Below the pieces are notes generated by a model. It saw only the letters and a list, made by a program, of their open reading frames with translations. It had not been told where the DNA came from and searched no databases. A stretch of DNA of 48,949 nucleotides from Fimousia sp045616445 (GTDB lineage: Bacteria > Bacillota > Clostridia > Lachnospirales > Lachnospiraceae), in the NCBI GenBank assembly GCA_045616445.1, contig JAZLGR010000024.1, forward strand, positions 1 through 48,949, in the 5' to 3' direction. Shown here piece by piece: positions 16,516 through 25,284 of this stretch. Each line of letters starts with the position of its first letter. Positions within the stretch are counted from its first letter, which is position 1. The translations under genes and the position numbers were made by a program.

Positions 16516-17267
16516 TATTTATTTCCTCCCTTCTTGGATGGAAGTACTTCGCCGTTATAGATCCAAGCTTTAACACCAACTTTACCGTATGTTGTATCAG
16601 CTTCTGCGAATCCATAGTCGATGTTTGCACGAAGTGTCTGTAAAGGAATGTTTCCTTCGCTGTAGAATTCTGTACGAGCCATATCAGCACCACCTAAACG
16701 ACCGGATACGGAAGTTTTGATACCTAATGCGCCAGCTTTCATTGTTCTGGACATGCAGGATTTCATTGCACGTCTGAAGGAAATACGGTTTTCTAACTGA
16801 GCTGCGATGTTTTCAGCTACTAACTGAGCATCACGGTCAGGTCTTTTGATTTCTTTAACATCGATAAGAACTTTCTTACCTGTCATTTTGATTAAACGAG
16901 CTCTAACTTCTTCGATTGCAGCACCACGTTTACCGATTACTAAACCAGGTTTAGCTGTGTAGATGATTACTTTTACTCTGTTAGAAGCTCTTTCGATTTC
17001 TACTCTGGAGATAGAAGCGTTAGCTAAGTCAATGTTTGCAACTGTTCTTTCAATTGTTTTCTTAGCTGGTACACCGTTTTCATCAACGTTGTTTTTATCT
17101 TCTACTTCTACTGTTTCTTTTTTGATATATTTGAATGTTTTAAGGAAGTTTCTGATTTTGTTATCTTCAACTAAGTTGTCAGCAAAATCTGCTTCCGCAT
17201 ACCATCTAGAGTCCCAATCTTTGATAACTCCGACTCTTAAACCATGAGGATTAACTTTCTGTCCCAT
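16515..17267 (-). CDS. rpsC: 30S ribosomal protein S3
   Basis: Head protein at the mRNA entry with a type II KH domain (TAKPGLVIGKRGAAIEEVR). Begins MGQKVNPHGLRVGVIKDWDS. At 250 residues it is slightly longer than the usual 210-235; the extra is a charged loop around residues 48-70 (KKETVEVEDKNNVDENGVPA), again an in-frame insertion as in L17. Confidence 0.96.
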   Translation of the reverse strand: MGQKVNPHGLRVGVIKDWDSRWYAEADFADNLVEDNKIRNFLKTFKYIKKETVEVEDKNNVDENGVPAKKTIERTVANIDLANASISRVEIERASNRVKVIIYTAKPGLVIGKRGAAIEEVRARLIKMTGKKVLIDVKEIKRPDRDAQLVAENIAAQLENRISFRRAMKSCMSRTMKAGALGIKTSVSGRLGGADMARTEFYSEGNIPLQTLRANIDYGFAEADTTYGKVGVKAWIYNGEVLPSKKGGNK

Positions 17268-17276
17268 TGTTGCCTC

Positions 17277-17663
17277 CTATCTTTCATCAAGCACGATTGT
17301 GATGTGACTCATACGTTTTTCGATTCTATAAGCTCTACCCTGTGCTCTAGGTTTAATTCTCTTCATTGTTGGTCCTTTGTTTGCGTAACATTCTGCTACG
17401 TAAAGGTTTGCAGGATCCATACCGTTATTGTTTTCTGCGTTTGCGATTGCAGATTTTAATAATTTTTCAATTAAGCTTGAAGCGTATCTTGGGTTGTAAG
17501 CTAAGATACCGAGTGCAGTCTGAACATCCTTACCTCTGATAGCATCTAATACGAAACAAGCTTTAGTAACAGACACTCTTGCATAAGATAACTTTGCAGA
17601 AGGTCTTGTATCTTTATTTGCGTTTCTTTCTTTCTTAATCTGGGATCTATGTCCTTTAGCCAT
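17277..17663 (-). CDS. rplV: 50S ribosomal protein L22
   Basis: Lines the exit tunnel through a beta-hairpin. The 128 residues include KLSYARVSVTKACFVLDAIR, NAENNNGMDPANLYVAE and the tunnel hairpin MKRIKPRAQGRAYRIEKR. Confidence 0.97.
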   Translation of the reverse strand: MAKGHRSQIKKERNANKDTRPSAKLSYARVSVTKACFVLDAIRGKDVQTALGILAYNPRYASSLIEKLLKSAIANAENNNGMDPANLYVAECYANKGPTMKRIKPRAQGRAYRIEKRMSHITIVLDER

Positions 17664-17682
17664 GATTAAAGCCTCCTTTCAA

Positions 17683-17961
17683 TTATCTACGAGATTTCTT
17701 TTCGTCTTTACCATGTCCTCTATATGTTCTTGTAGCAACAAACTCACCAAGTTTGTGTCCTACCATATCTTCTGTAATATATACAGGTACATGTTTTCTA
17801 CCATCGTGAACAGCAATTGTGTGTCCAACGAAAGATGGGAAAATTGTGGAACGACGGGACCATGTTTTGATCACTGTCTTTTCACCTGTACTATTTAAAG
17901 CATTAACTTTCTTAAGCAGATGTGCATCTGCGAAAGGTCCTTTTTTAAGTGAACGTGCCAT
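17683..17961 (-). CDS. rpsS: 30S ribosomal protein S19
   Basis: Head protein paired with S13, 92 residues. MARSLKKGPFADAHLLKKV at the start and KLGEFVATRTYRGHGKDEKK at the end are diagnostic. Confidence 0.97.
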   Translation of the reverse strand: MARSLKKGPFADAHLLKKVNALNSTGEKTVIKTWSRRSTIFPSFVGHTIAVHDGRKHVPVYITEDMVGHKLGEFVATRTYRGHGKDEKKSRR

Positions 17962-17973
17962 GCTGATTCCTCC

Positions 17974-18816
17974 TTATTTAATACCTCTACCGTCTCTTCT
18001 TCTTACAATCATCTTATTAGACTGTTTATGTTTTTTACGTGTTTTTAAACCAAGTGCTGGTTTACCCCATGGTGTAGATGGACCTGGACGACCAATTCCA
18101 GTCTTACCTTCACCACCACCGTGTGGATGGTCATTAGGGTTCATAACAGAACCACGTACTGTTGGGCGGATACCCATGTGACGTTTACGTCCTGCTTTAC
18201 CGATGTTAACAAGTCCGTGTTCGATGTTGCCAACCTGACCAACAGTTGCTCTACAGTTTACAGGTACCATTCTCATTTCGCCAGATGGTAAACGAAGTGT
18301 TGCATATTTACCTTCTTTAGCCATTAACTGAGCGCTGTTACCTGCGGAGCGTACTAACTGTCCGCCTTTTCCTGGGTACATTTCGATGTTGTGGATTTCT
18401 GTACCTACTGGAATGTTTGCGAGAGGTAAGCAGTTACCGATTTTGATTTCAGCTTCTGCACCGTTCATTAATTTATCGCCAACTTTTAATTTGTTAGGAG
18501 CGATGATGTATGCTTTTTCACCATCAGCGTAGCTGATTAAAGCGATATTAGCTGTTCTGTTTGGATCGTATTCGATAGAAACTACTGTTGCTGGAATACC
18601 ATCTTTGTTTCTCTTGAAGTCGATAATTCTATATTTTCTTCTAGATCCGCCACCGCGGTGTCTTACTGTGATTTTACCCTGATTGTTACGACCAGCGTTT
18701 TTCTTTAAGGAAGTTGTTAAAGATTTTTCTGGTTCTGTCTTTGTGATTTCCTGGAAGTCTAATCCAGTCATCTGTCTTCTAGAAGGTGTATATGGGTTAT
18801 ATTTCTTGATTCCCAT
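17974..18816 (-). CDS. rplB: 50S ribosomal protein L2
   Basis: Largest and most conserved 50S protein, near the peptidyl-transferase centre; 280 residues. Begins MGIKKYNPYTPSRRQMTGLD, has NPNDHPHGGGEGKTGIGRPG with the conserved histidine, and ends with MIVRRRDGRGIK. Confidence 0.97.
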   Translation of the reverse strand: MGIKKYNPYTPSRRQMTGLDFQEITKTEPEKSLTTSLKKNAGRNNQGKITVRHRGGGSRRKYRIIDFKRNKDGIPATVVSIEYDPNRTANIALISYADGEKAYIIAPNKLKVGDKLMNGAEAEIKIGNCLPLANIPVGTEIHNIEMYPGKGGQLVRSAGNSAQLMAKEGKYATLRLPSGEMRMVPVNCRATVGQVGNIEHGLVNIGKAGRKRHMGIRPTVRGSVMNPNDHPHGGGEGKTGIGRPGPSTPWGKPALGLKTRKKHKQSNKMIVRRRDGRGIK

Positions 18817-18881
18817 GTCAAACTCCTTTCATTGTTACGAATTTATTGTCACTCTTTTCCTGAGTATAAGTTACTTAAATT

Positions 18882-19181
18882 TTAGAGACCTTCGAAAATT
18901 TCGATGTCTGCGCTATCTTCTGTTAAGAAAACGATCGCTTTCTTTGTTTTAGCAGTTTTACCAAATACCATACCACGACGTTTTGTTTTACCATCGTTGT
19001 TCATTGTATTTACTTTAGCAACTTTTGTTCCTTCGAACATTTTTTCAACTGCTTCTTTGATCTGAGATTTGTTTGCTTCTGGGTGTACTAAGAAAGTATA
19101 TTTCTTTTCAGCCATAGCATTGATACTTTTTTCTGTTACCACTGGTTTTAAGATAACGTCATAATATTTAATGTTAGCCAT
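18882..19181 (-). CDS. rplW: 50S ribosomal protein L23
   Basis: Exit-tunnel docking protein for trigger factor and SRP, 99 residues. Contains DVILKPVVTEKSINAMAEKK and YTFLVHPEANKSQIKEAVEK. The ATG overlaps the rplD stop by one base (TAATG). Confidence 0.97.
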   Translation of the reverse strand: MANIKYYDVILKPVVTEKSINAMAEKKYTFLVHPEANKSQIKEAVEKMFEGTKVAKVNTMNNDGKTKRRGMVFGKTAKTKKAIVFLTEDSADIEIFEGL

Positions 19182-19801
19182 TATGCATATACCTCCTGGA
19201 TTTTTTCAACTGCAGCCTTAGAAGCAACAACTGTGTCGTATTTTAAGATGTCATATACGTTGATTGTGTTAACATAAGCTGTTTTAACACCAGCGATGTT
19301 TCCAGCGGATAAGAATAATTTTTCATTCTTGCCATCTTCAACGATTAATGCTTTCTTAGCGTTGATTGCTTTTAACATGTTAGCTACTGTTTTTGTTTTG
19401 ATTTCGCTTAATGCGAATTCATCGATTACTACGAATTTATTTTCATTAACTTTTACTGTTAATACGGATTTAAGAGCTGCTCTCTTTTCTTTTTTGTTCA
19501 TTTTAACAGAGTAGTCTCTTGGTTTTGGAGCAAATACAACTCCGCCGCCTGTCCACTGTGGAGCACGGATAGATCCCTGTCTAGCATGACCTGTACCTTT
19601 CTGTCTCCAAGGTTTTCTTCCACCGCCACGTACTTCGGAACGTGTTTTAGCGCTCTGAGTTCCCTGACGTTTATTTGCAAGCTGTCCTACTACAGCTAAG
19701 TGCATTAAATGTTCATTTACTGGAGCTGCGAAGATTGCATCGTTTAATTCGATTGTACCAACTTCCTGTCCAGCCATATTTAAAACAGATACTGTTGCCA
19801 T
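19181..19801 (-). CDS. rplD: 50S ribosomal protein L4
   Basis: Tunnel protein and, in enterobacteria, autoregulator of the S10 operon; 206 residues. Carries the long basic loop RGGGRKPWRQKGTGHARQGS followed by RAPQWTGGGVVFAPKPRDYS. It could be the effector of the structured leaders near rpsJ, though that is inference. Confidence 0.97.
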   Translation of the reverse strand: MATVSVLNMAGQEVGTIELNDAIFAAPVNEHLMHLAVVGQLANKRQGTQSAKTRSEVRGGGRKPWRQKGTGHARQGSIRAPQWTGGGVVFAPKPRDYSVKMNKKEKRAALKSVLTVKVNENKFVVIDEFALSEIKTKTVANMLKAINAKKALIVEDGKNEKLFLSAGNIAGVKTAYVNTINVYDILKYDTVVASKAAVEKIQEVYA

Positions 19802-19824
19802 CTGTAAGTCCTCCTTTCGCTAAA

Positions 19825-20454
19825 TTAAGCTTTTACTGATTCTTTTAAAACAACTAAAGATTTCTTAGGACCTGGTACGGAACCTTTAACTAAGATGATG
19901 TTGTTTTCAACGTCGATTCTTACTACTTCAAGATTCTGGATTGTAACCTGTTTGTTACCCATATGTCCTGCCATCTTCTTTCCTTTGAATACTTTGGATG
20001 GATCAGATGCAGCACCGTTGGAACCAGCATGACGATGATATTTAGAACCATGTGTTTTAGGACCTGTATGTAAGCCATGTCTCTTGATTGCGCCAGCGTA
20101 TCCTTTACCTTTGGAGATTGCTGTTGCATCAATTTTGTCTCCTTCTGCGAAGATGTCAGCTTTGATTTCCTGACCTACTTCGTATTCAGCAGCGTTTTCT
20201 AATCTTAATTCTCTAACGAATCTTTTTGGGCTAACGCCTGCCTTATTGAAATGACCCATTTCTGGTTTTGTTGTAGCTTTTTCTTTCTTATCTACAAAAC
20301 CAACCTGGATTGCACAATATCCGTCGTTTTCTTCTGTTTTAACCTGAGTTACTACGCATGGTCCAGCCTGTAATACAGTTACTGGAGTTAAAACGCCATC
20401 TTCATTGAAGATCTGAGTCATTCCGACTTTTGTTGTTAAAATCGCTTTCTTCAT
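19825..20454 (-). CDS. rplC: 50S ribosomal protein L3
   Basis: Assembly-initiator protein of 209 residues. Begins MKKAILTTKVGMTQIFNEDG; the tip loop near the peptidyl-transferase centre reads MAGHMGNKQVTIQNLEVVRI. AGGAGG site precedes the start. A structured 151-base gap separates it from rpsJ. Confidence 0.97.
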   Translation of the reverse strand: MKKAILTTKVGMTQIFNEDGVLTPVTVLQAGPCVVTQVKTEENDGYCAIQVGFVDKKEKATTKPEMGHFNKAGVSPKRFVRELRLENAAEYEVGQEIKADIFAEGDKIDATAISKGKGYAGAIKRHGLHTGPKTHGSKYHRHAGSNGAASDPSKVFKGKKMAGHMGNKQVTIQNLEVVRIDVENNIILVKGSVPGPKKSLVVLKESVKA

Positions 20455-20493
20455 TGTGTTTCCTCCTATTTAATCTACAGCGGATTTTAATGT

Positions 20494-20572
20494 TGTGGCT
20501 ATGCCACATAAAATCATCCTAGACGCTATGAAAAGCTTAGGGGGTGCCCTATATTCATAACCCTGTTAGGAT
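20494..20572 (-). promoter_or_regulatory. Structured intercistronic RNA between rpsJ and rplC
   Basis: On the minus strand ATCCTA (20567-20572) pairs with TAGGAT (20516-20521), enclosing nested TTATGAA/TTCATA and GGG/CCC pairings. A separate hairpin TGTGGC/GCCACA (20494-20508) lies nearer the rplC ribosome site. No minus-strand T-run follows. Position suits a ribosomal-protein-binding or processing element. Confidence 0.5.
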
Positions 20573-20605
20573 TTTTTAGCATTACGCTTTTAAGCTTGAT
20601 TAAGC

Positions 20606-20923
20606 TTATTTCTGTTTCATCTTGATATCGATGTAAACACCTGCTGGCATTTCTAATCTGGATAATGCATCAACTGTTTTCTGTGTTGGTGTTAAGATAT
20701 CAATTAATCTCTTGTGAGTTCTCTGTTCGAACTGTTCTCTGGAATCTTTGTAAATGTGTCTGGATCTTAAGATTGTTACTACTTCTTTCTTAGTAGGCAT
20801 TGGTACAGGACCGCTTACCTTTGCTCCAGTTTTCTTTACTGTTTCGATGATGCTCTTTGCAGATGCATCGATTAACTGATGATCATACGCCTTAAGTGTG
20901 ATTCTCATTACTTGACTTGCCAT
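20606..20923 (-). CDS. rpsJ: 30S ribosomal protein S10
   Basis: Also known as the antitermination factor NusE. The 105 residues include MRITLKAYDHQLIDASAKSI, VSGPVPMPTKK and THKRLIDILTPT. The start MASQVMRITLK at 20923 has an AGGAGG site 11 bases upstream. It is the first gene of the S10-spc-alpha superoperon here. Confidence 0.97.
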   Translation of the reverse strand: MASQVMRITLKAYDHQLIDASAKSIIETVKKTGAKVSGPVPMPTKKEVVTILRSRHIYKDSREQFEQRTHKRLIDILTPTQKTVDALSRLEMPAGVYIDIKMKQK

Positions 20924-21172
20924 AAAAAAAGTCGCCTCCTATTCGTACTTTTGATGGTACGACAAGCGGTGACTGTACACTCCTCCGTGTGTGTCGTGAA
21001 ATCCACACACTGCGTCTCTGCTTTCTTAAGCAGATTGTATTTAGTACAGTGACTTGTCGCCAGTTTTCTTTGAACTTGACATTCGCTCCACGGAAAACCC
21101 GCATAGATTGTGTTTGGGTTAATAAATTTCCTATGCGGCAACCTCGCGCTTCTTCGCTATCATGTCACAACA
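20924..21172 (-). promoter_or_regulatory. Long 5' leader of the S10 operon
   Basis: About 250 untranslated bases between the promoter and rpsJ. On the minus strand an 8-base-pair helix CCGCATAG/CTATGCGG (about 21103-21142) is clear, along with shorter inverted repeats such as TGCTTaagaAAGCA and GTACcatcaaaaGTAC. The region has no gene. It may hold an S10-operon autoregulatory RNA, but I cannot match it to a known family. Confidence 0.45.
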
Positions 21173-21178
21173 GTCTTT

Positions 21179-21207
21179 AGTATAAAGTAAAGTCAATTGT
21201 TTTGCAA
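21179..21207 (-). promoter_or_regulatory. Promoter of the S10-spc-alpha operon
   Basis: Minus-strand TTGCAA (21202-21207), 17-base spacer, TATACT (21179-21184). The only good promoter-like pair between the apbE terminator and rpsJ. An overlapping TTGACT lies inside the spacer. Confidence 0.7.
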
Positions 21208-21252
21208 GCAAATCTAAAATTTTTTTGCACTTTTTTTGTACTTTTTTCGATA

Positions 21253-21280
21253 CAAAAGCGCCTTTCTTTCGAAAGACGCT
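21253..21280 (-). terminator. Terminator after apbE
   Basis: AGCG-c-CTTTC / GAAAG-a-CGCT stem (21257-21266 and 21271-21280) with one mismatch, followed on the minus strand by four T. It separates apbE from the ribosomal operon promoter. Confidence 0.6.
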
Positions 21281-21305
21281 CTTTATTCTTCATTTCACTT
21301 TTATT

Positions 21306-22385
21306 TTAATTCAATTTTAATTCTTTGATCTGATAATCATCAGTGTTGTCTAATGTGAACTTTGCACCCTCTGTCACATAGACATTCTTGGCTTTATCCA
21401 CGAATACCGCCTCTGCACCGTACTTTTCAAGAAGGGGAAGACCCTTCTCCAATCCAAGAACAAAGCACGCTGTGGACAGGCCATCGCTTACCAAACCGGA
21501 GTCACAGATGACTGTCACTGAAATCAGTCCTGACTTGGAAGGATATCCGGTGCTGCCATCCAAGATATGATGGTAACGCTTTCCATTCTCTTCAAAGTAC
21601 TTTTCGTAGTCCCCTGAAGTAGAGATGCATGTACCTCCCGGCACATCCAGCAGACCAAGCATGCATCCATCAGCCTGTCGCGGATCCTGCACACCCACGC
21701 TCCATTCGGAGCCATCTGGCTTTTCTCCATATATACAGAGACTTCCTCCCACAGAGATGATTGCTCCTGAAACCGCTTCCTGGTCTTCTAGATAAGCCAT
21801 CGCTTCATCGGCACCAATTCCTTTGCCGACAGCTCCCAGGTCTACCAAAACCTTCTCCGGGTCAGTCTGTACAATTCCTGTTTCTTCTATATTAATAGTG
21901 TTTGTATTAATTTTCTGAAGTGCTTCGGTAAGTTCCTGTTTAGTCGGTACCTTCGGATTATCCCCTCCGATGTCCCAAAGTCTTGCAAGGGCTCCAATGC
22001 CAGGATTTAATGCTCCATCAGAAGCTTCGTAAATCTCCAAGCTTTTCTGCAGCCATCCTACTACCTTCTCATCCGACTCCACCGCTTCTTTGGTGTCATT
22101 GATCTTATAGATCCATGAACCTCCTACACGCCAGGAAATCTCCTGATTCTCTATCTTCGATAGCAGTTTTATCACCTCTGCTCCGACATCAGCCCCAATT
22201 TCTTCAGAATCTGCATAGATCAGCTCTGTAATGGTTGTTCCCATGGCAAAGCCTGTATTGGTATACTTGACCGCTTTTTTCTTCATTTGACAGCCACAGC
22301 AGCCAAGTAACAGTATTGTAATCAGCAGGAGATAAACCACTTTCTTCTTATTATAATGATTATTCATCTTATAATGATCATTCAT
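21306..22385 (-). CDS. apbE: FAD:protein FMN transferase ApbE (lipoprotein)
   Basis: Attaches FMN to a threonine of target flavoproteins outside the membrane. The start is the ATG at 22385 (MNDHYKMNNHYNKK), 7 bases after GGAG; the frame opens upstream only with a TTG. A hydrophobic segment ends in LLLGCCGC, a lipobox, so it is membrane-anchored. Family blocks are present: DLGAVGKGIGADEA, the HHILDGSTGYP metal and FAD region, and CDSGLVSDGLSTACFVLG. It is the third gene after a Gx-type transporter and a methyltransferase, a context suggesting flavin-based electron transfer at the membrane. Confidence 0.92.
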   Translation of the reverse strand: MNDHYKMNNHYNKKKVVYLLLITILLLGCCGCQMKKKAVKYTNTGFAMGTTITELIYADSEEIGADVGAEVIKLLSKIENQEISWRVGGSWIYKINDTKEAVESDEKVVGWLQKSLEIYEASDGALNPGIGALARLWDIGGDNPKVPTKQELTEALQKINTNTINIEETGIVQTDPEKVLVDLGAVGKGIGADEAMAYLEDQEAVSGAIISVGGSLCIYGEKPDGSEWSVGVQDPRQADGCMLGLLDVPGGTCISTSGDYEKYFEENGKRYHHILDGSTGYPSKSGLISVTVICDSGLVSDGLSTACFVLGLEKGLPLLEKYGAEAVFVDKAKNVYVTEGAKFTLDNTDDYQIKELKLN

Positions 22386-22397
22386 CGCCAGCTCCAA

Positions 22398-23258
22398 TTA
22401 CTTGCTCCATCTTCCGGAAGCACCGCAAGGAAGCACAAGTCCATTGCCACTTACTGGAAGGCCAACTTCTTCCGCTTCTACTTTACCGCCGAACTTGCTT
22501 ACGATTTCTGTATTGATCATGTAGGAAAGAACTGCTGGCTGTAATCCGGTTGTGTAGCTGTTAATCAGGAAGAATAAAGGATCATCAGATAAGATCTTAG
22601 TACATAACTGGATGAATGGGTAAATCTTTTCTTCAATTTTCCAGATTTCGCCCTTTGGTCCACGACCATAAGATGGCGGATCCATGATGATTCCATCGTA
22701 TTTGTTGCCTCGTCTGATCTCTCGTTCTACGAATTTGACACAGTCATCCACCAACCAGCGAATTGGTGCATCTTCAAGACCGGATGCTTTGGCATTCTCT
22801 TTTGCCCAGTTTACCATCCCCTTGGATGCGTCTACGTGTGTTACTTTTGCGCCAGCTTTGGCAGCCGCAAGAGTCGCACCACCTGTGTAGGCGAATAAGT
22901 TCAACACTTTGATTGGGCGATTGGCCTTGCGGATCTTATCTCCAAACCAATCCCAGTTTGTAGCCTGTTCCGGAAATAAACCTGTATGCTTAAAGTTAAA
23001 TGGCTGAAGATTAAAGGTCAGTCCTTTATATCCAATTTGCCATTTTTTTGGAAGATCGAAGAATTCCCATTCTCCTCCCCCACGTTTGCTTCTATGATAA
23101 TGTGCGTTTGGCTTCTTCCAGCCTCTCATCTTCTTTGGAGTTGTCCATAATACCTGTGGGTCCGGACGAACAAGAAGATAATCTCCCCAGCGTTCTAATT
23201 TTTCACCTGAGGATGTATCTAATACTTCATAGTCTTTCCAACCATCTGCAATCCACAT
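22398..23258 (-). CDS. Class I SAM-dependent methyltransferase, RlmI/RlmK-like
   Basis: Probable 23S rRNA cytosine/guanine methyltransferase. The SAM-binding motif is VLNLFAYTGGATLAAAKAGA near residue 115 with VDAS as the following acidic strand, and motif IV is MDPPSYGRGPKGEIW, as in RlmI/RlmK. At 286 residues it lacks the N-terminal PUA domain of RlmI. It is 21 bases after the Gx transporter gene and 12 before apbE. The rRNA target is unproven. Confidence 0.82.
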   Translation of the reverse strand: MWIADGWKDYEVLDTSSGEKLERWGDYLLVRPDPQVLWTTPKKMRGWKKPNAHYHRSKRGGGEWEFFDLPKKWQIGYKGLTFNLQPFNFKHTGLFPEQATNWDWFGDKIRKANRPIKVLNLFAYTGGATLAAAKAGAKVTHVDASKGMVNWAKENAKASGLEDAPIRWLVDDCVKFVEREIRRGNKYDGIIMDPPSYGRGPKGEIWKIEEKIYPFIQLCTKILSDDPLFFLINSYTTGLQPAVLSYMINTEIVSKFGGKVEAEEVGLPVSGNGLVLPCGASGRWSK

Positions 23259-23279
23259 AACGAAATACCTCTTTCTTTA

Positions 23280-23765
23280 TCAGTTTTTCGGAATTCTCTT
23301 CACGATTTCTCCGGAAAGAATCCCAATTAATATCCCTGCGATTGTTCCCGAAAGCAGGAGCACGGGAAAATAATATACCATTTTGGCAGTTTCCAATACC
23401 AATGCAGCCACAATTAGCTGTCCCACATTGTGGGCGACGCCGCCAGCTACGCTGACACCGACACTGCTAAAACCACCAAGTTTTTTCAACAATACCATCA
23501 CCGTAAGGCTAAGCATTCCTCCGGCAAAGCTATATATAATCATCATCAGATTCCCAAACAGGAACCCAGCCAGTAAAATCCTTGCTATAGAAATGGCATA
23601 GGTCTGTTTCACATCCGATACGTATAATAATACCATGATGACTCCATTGGCAAGACCTAATTTCACACCAGGAATGCCAATTTGGATTGGAATGAGCGTT
23701 TCTAAATAAGAAGCAACCAGTGCAAGTGCAAGAAACACTCCGCCATAAGCGACTTTCTTTGTCAT
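23280..23765 (-). CDS. Gx transporter family membrane protein
   Basis: A 161-residue protein with about five hydrophobic helices. It matches the family once annotated as heptaprenyl diphosphate synthase component I (Pfam PF07456), which is now treated as small ECF-like membrane proteins. Features include IPGVKLGLANGVIM near residue 32 and GVSVAGGVAHNVGQ near 105. The family often sits beside ApbE and NusG-II-domain genes. The substrate is unknown; a role in supply of a quinone or flavin-related compound is only inferred from context. Confidence 0.8.
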   Translation of the reverse strand: MTKKVAYGGVFLALALVASYLETLIPIQIGIPGVKLGLANGVIMVLLYVSDVKQTYAISIARILLAGFLFGNLMMIIYSFAGGMLSLTVMVLLKKLGGFSSVGVSVAGGVAHNVGQLIVAALVLETAKMVYYFPVLLLSGTIAGILIGILSGEIVKRIPKN

Positions 23766-23799
23766 CGCGCTACCTCTTTCTAAAATTATTTCAGACTAT

Positions 23800-23808
23800 A
23801 TTATAGCA
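23800..23808 (-). promoter_or_regulatory. Extended -10 promoter of the Gx transporter-methyltransferase-apbE unit
   Basis: Minus-strand TGCTATAAT, an extended -10 element, about 35 bases before the start codon. No good -35 is seen, which extended -10 promoters tolerate. Confidence 0.6.
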
Positions 23809-23822
23809 GAAAGAAAGGCAAG

Positions 23823-23855
23823 AAAAAAGGACAGAATACATAGTATTCTGTCCTT
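23823..23855 (-). terminator. Strong terminator after the PTS IIA gene
   Basis: Perfect 13-base-pair stem AAGGACAGAATAC/GTATTCTGTCCTT (23827-23839 and 23843-23855) with a 3-base loop, then six T on the minus strand. Confidence 0.88.
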
Positions 23856-23877
23856 AAAATTCAACTTCTGTTAAAAT

Positions 23878-24249
23878 TTAGAAAATCTGAATCATTGCAC
23901 CATAAACTAAATCAGATGGTAATAATGGTTCGTCACCTTCAAGCATAATGCATCCTGGTCTTTCAGGTACAGAGCCACCCTTGAAATCAAGTGTGCAGTG
24001 TCCAAGACCTTTTAATGTAGCGTTTGCTTCAGAACCTACAGCAGATGCTGTAAACGCTTTGTTTGCGATCATAACAACGTCGCCAACCTTTACATCAGCA
24101 AGTAATTCGGCTGGTTCGTGAAGAACACACAATTCAGCTAATGCTGGTGGAGCGTCATTATTAAAGATAATGATAAAGTTTGTATCTGGATCGCCTAAGA
24201 ATGCAAATGCATCTGGGCCATTTCCTGTAATTTTAGAACAATATTTCAT
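23878..24249 (-). CDS. srlB: PTS glucitol/sorbitol-type IIA component, copy 1
   Basis: Phosphocarrier that passes phosphate from HPr to the IIB domain. The 123 residues match the glucitol IIA family; the likely phosphorylated histidine is H44 in CVLHEPAEL, aligned with the CFIH segment of Escherichia coli SrlB. It is last in the gutM-srlA-srlE-srlB unit, 24 bases after IIBC, with GAGG as ribosome site. It is about three-quarters identical by eye to the second IIA at 27568-27939. The substrate may be a polyol other than glucitol. Confidence 0.9.
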   Translation of the reverse strand: MKYCSKITGNGPDAFAFLGDPDTNFIIIFNNDAPPALAELCVLHEPAELLADVKVGDVVMIANKAFTASAVGSEANATLKGLGHCTLDFKGGSVPERPGCIMLEGDEPLLPSDLVYGAMIQIF

Positions 24250-24273
24250 TGAATTAACCTCTTATTATTAAAA

Positions 24274-25266
24274 TTATGCGTATAATCCCATAGAGAATAA
24301 GAAAGCGATGATTACAGCAACAGGTCCTGTGATAAGACGGGAATATAATACTGCTGGTACACCATATGTGATTGTTTCAGATTCAGCTTCTCCTAAGGAC
24401 ATACCTACTGGGATAAAGTCACAACCTACCTGAGCATCGATTGCGAATAAAGCTGGTAATGCATAACGAGCAGGGATTGCTCCAGCACCGATCTGATCAC
24501 CAAGTAATACACCTACTAACTGAGCGATTACAGCACCAGGTCCAAGGATGGAAGAAAGTACTGGGAAACCACATACGATAGAAATAGCGATCATACCAGG
24601 TAATGTGGAACAGATTGGAGAAATTGTGTTAGCAATAACTGTACCTAAACCGGAAACTTCAAAGATACCAAGTAATGTGGATGTGAATGCCATGAATGGT
24701 AATACGTTTGTGATTACCATGTTGATGGAGTCACGACCAGCTGCGAAGAACTTATTAACGATTTCACCGATCTTGATACCGATACGAGCTACTAAGTTTC
24801 CGCTTTCTTTTGTTTCAGCTTTTGCAGCTTCTTTCTTAGCCATGTAAGCATCTTTGTCTGCTACTACGGATTTGGAAGCAGCTTCAGCGCCTTCGCCAGC
24901 GTAAACAACCTGTGCTTCTGTTACACCAGATACATAGATGTCTTCTGTGATGAAGTTTGCTAATGGGCCGGATTTGCCAACTGGATTGATGTTAACTGTG
25001 AAGATACCTTTTTTAGGGTAAACGCCACAACGTGCTGTACCACCACAGTCTACTACTGCTACGATAACCTGTTCGTCAGGAATATTATTTTTATAACCAT
25101 CTACAGCTTCACCGCCAAGCATGTCAGCGATTTTCTGTGCTACTGGGTGAATTCCGCCACCTGCTGTAACACATAATACGATTTTACAATTGTCATCTGC
25201 CTGAACTGTTAATGGACCACCCCAGCCACCTGGGCCTGGATTTAATGTAACTGCTTTATAACTCAT
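24274..25266 (-). CDS. srlE: PTS glucitol/sorbitol-type IIBC component
   Basis: Membrane permease plus phosphotransfer domain. The cytoplasmic IIB part covers about residues 1-150, with the active-site region VVDCGGTARCGVYPKKG (C74 the likely phosphocysteine, C80 in the CGVYP motif). The C-terminal half (about 170-330) has hydrophobic helices including FMAFTSTLLGIFEVSGLG and IPVGMSLGEAESETITYG. Length 330 matches SrlE. It lies 18 bases after srlA. Codon choice resembles the ribosomal genes, which suggests strong expression. Confidence 0.92.
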   Translation of the reverse strand: MSYKAVTLNPGPGGWGGPLTVQADDNCKIVLCVTAGGGIHPVAQKIADMLGGEAVDGYKNNIPDEQVIVAVVDCGGTARCGVYPKKGIFTVNINPVGKSGPLANFITEDIYVSGVTEAQVVYAGEGAEAASKSVVADKDAYMAKKEAAKAETKESGNLVARIGIKIGEIVNKFFAAGRDSINMVITNVLPFMAFTSTLLGIFEVSGLGTVIANTISPICSTLPGMIAISIVCGFPVLSSILGPGAVIAQLVGVLLGDQIGAGAIPARYALPALFAIDAQVGCDFIPVGMSLGEAESETITYGVPAVLYSRLITGPVAVIIAFLFSMGLYA

Positions 25267-25284
25267 AATTACGTCCTCCCTCTA

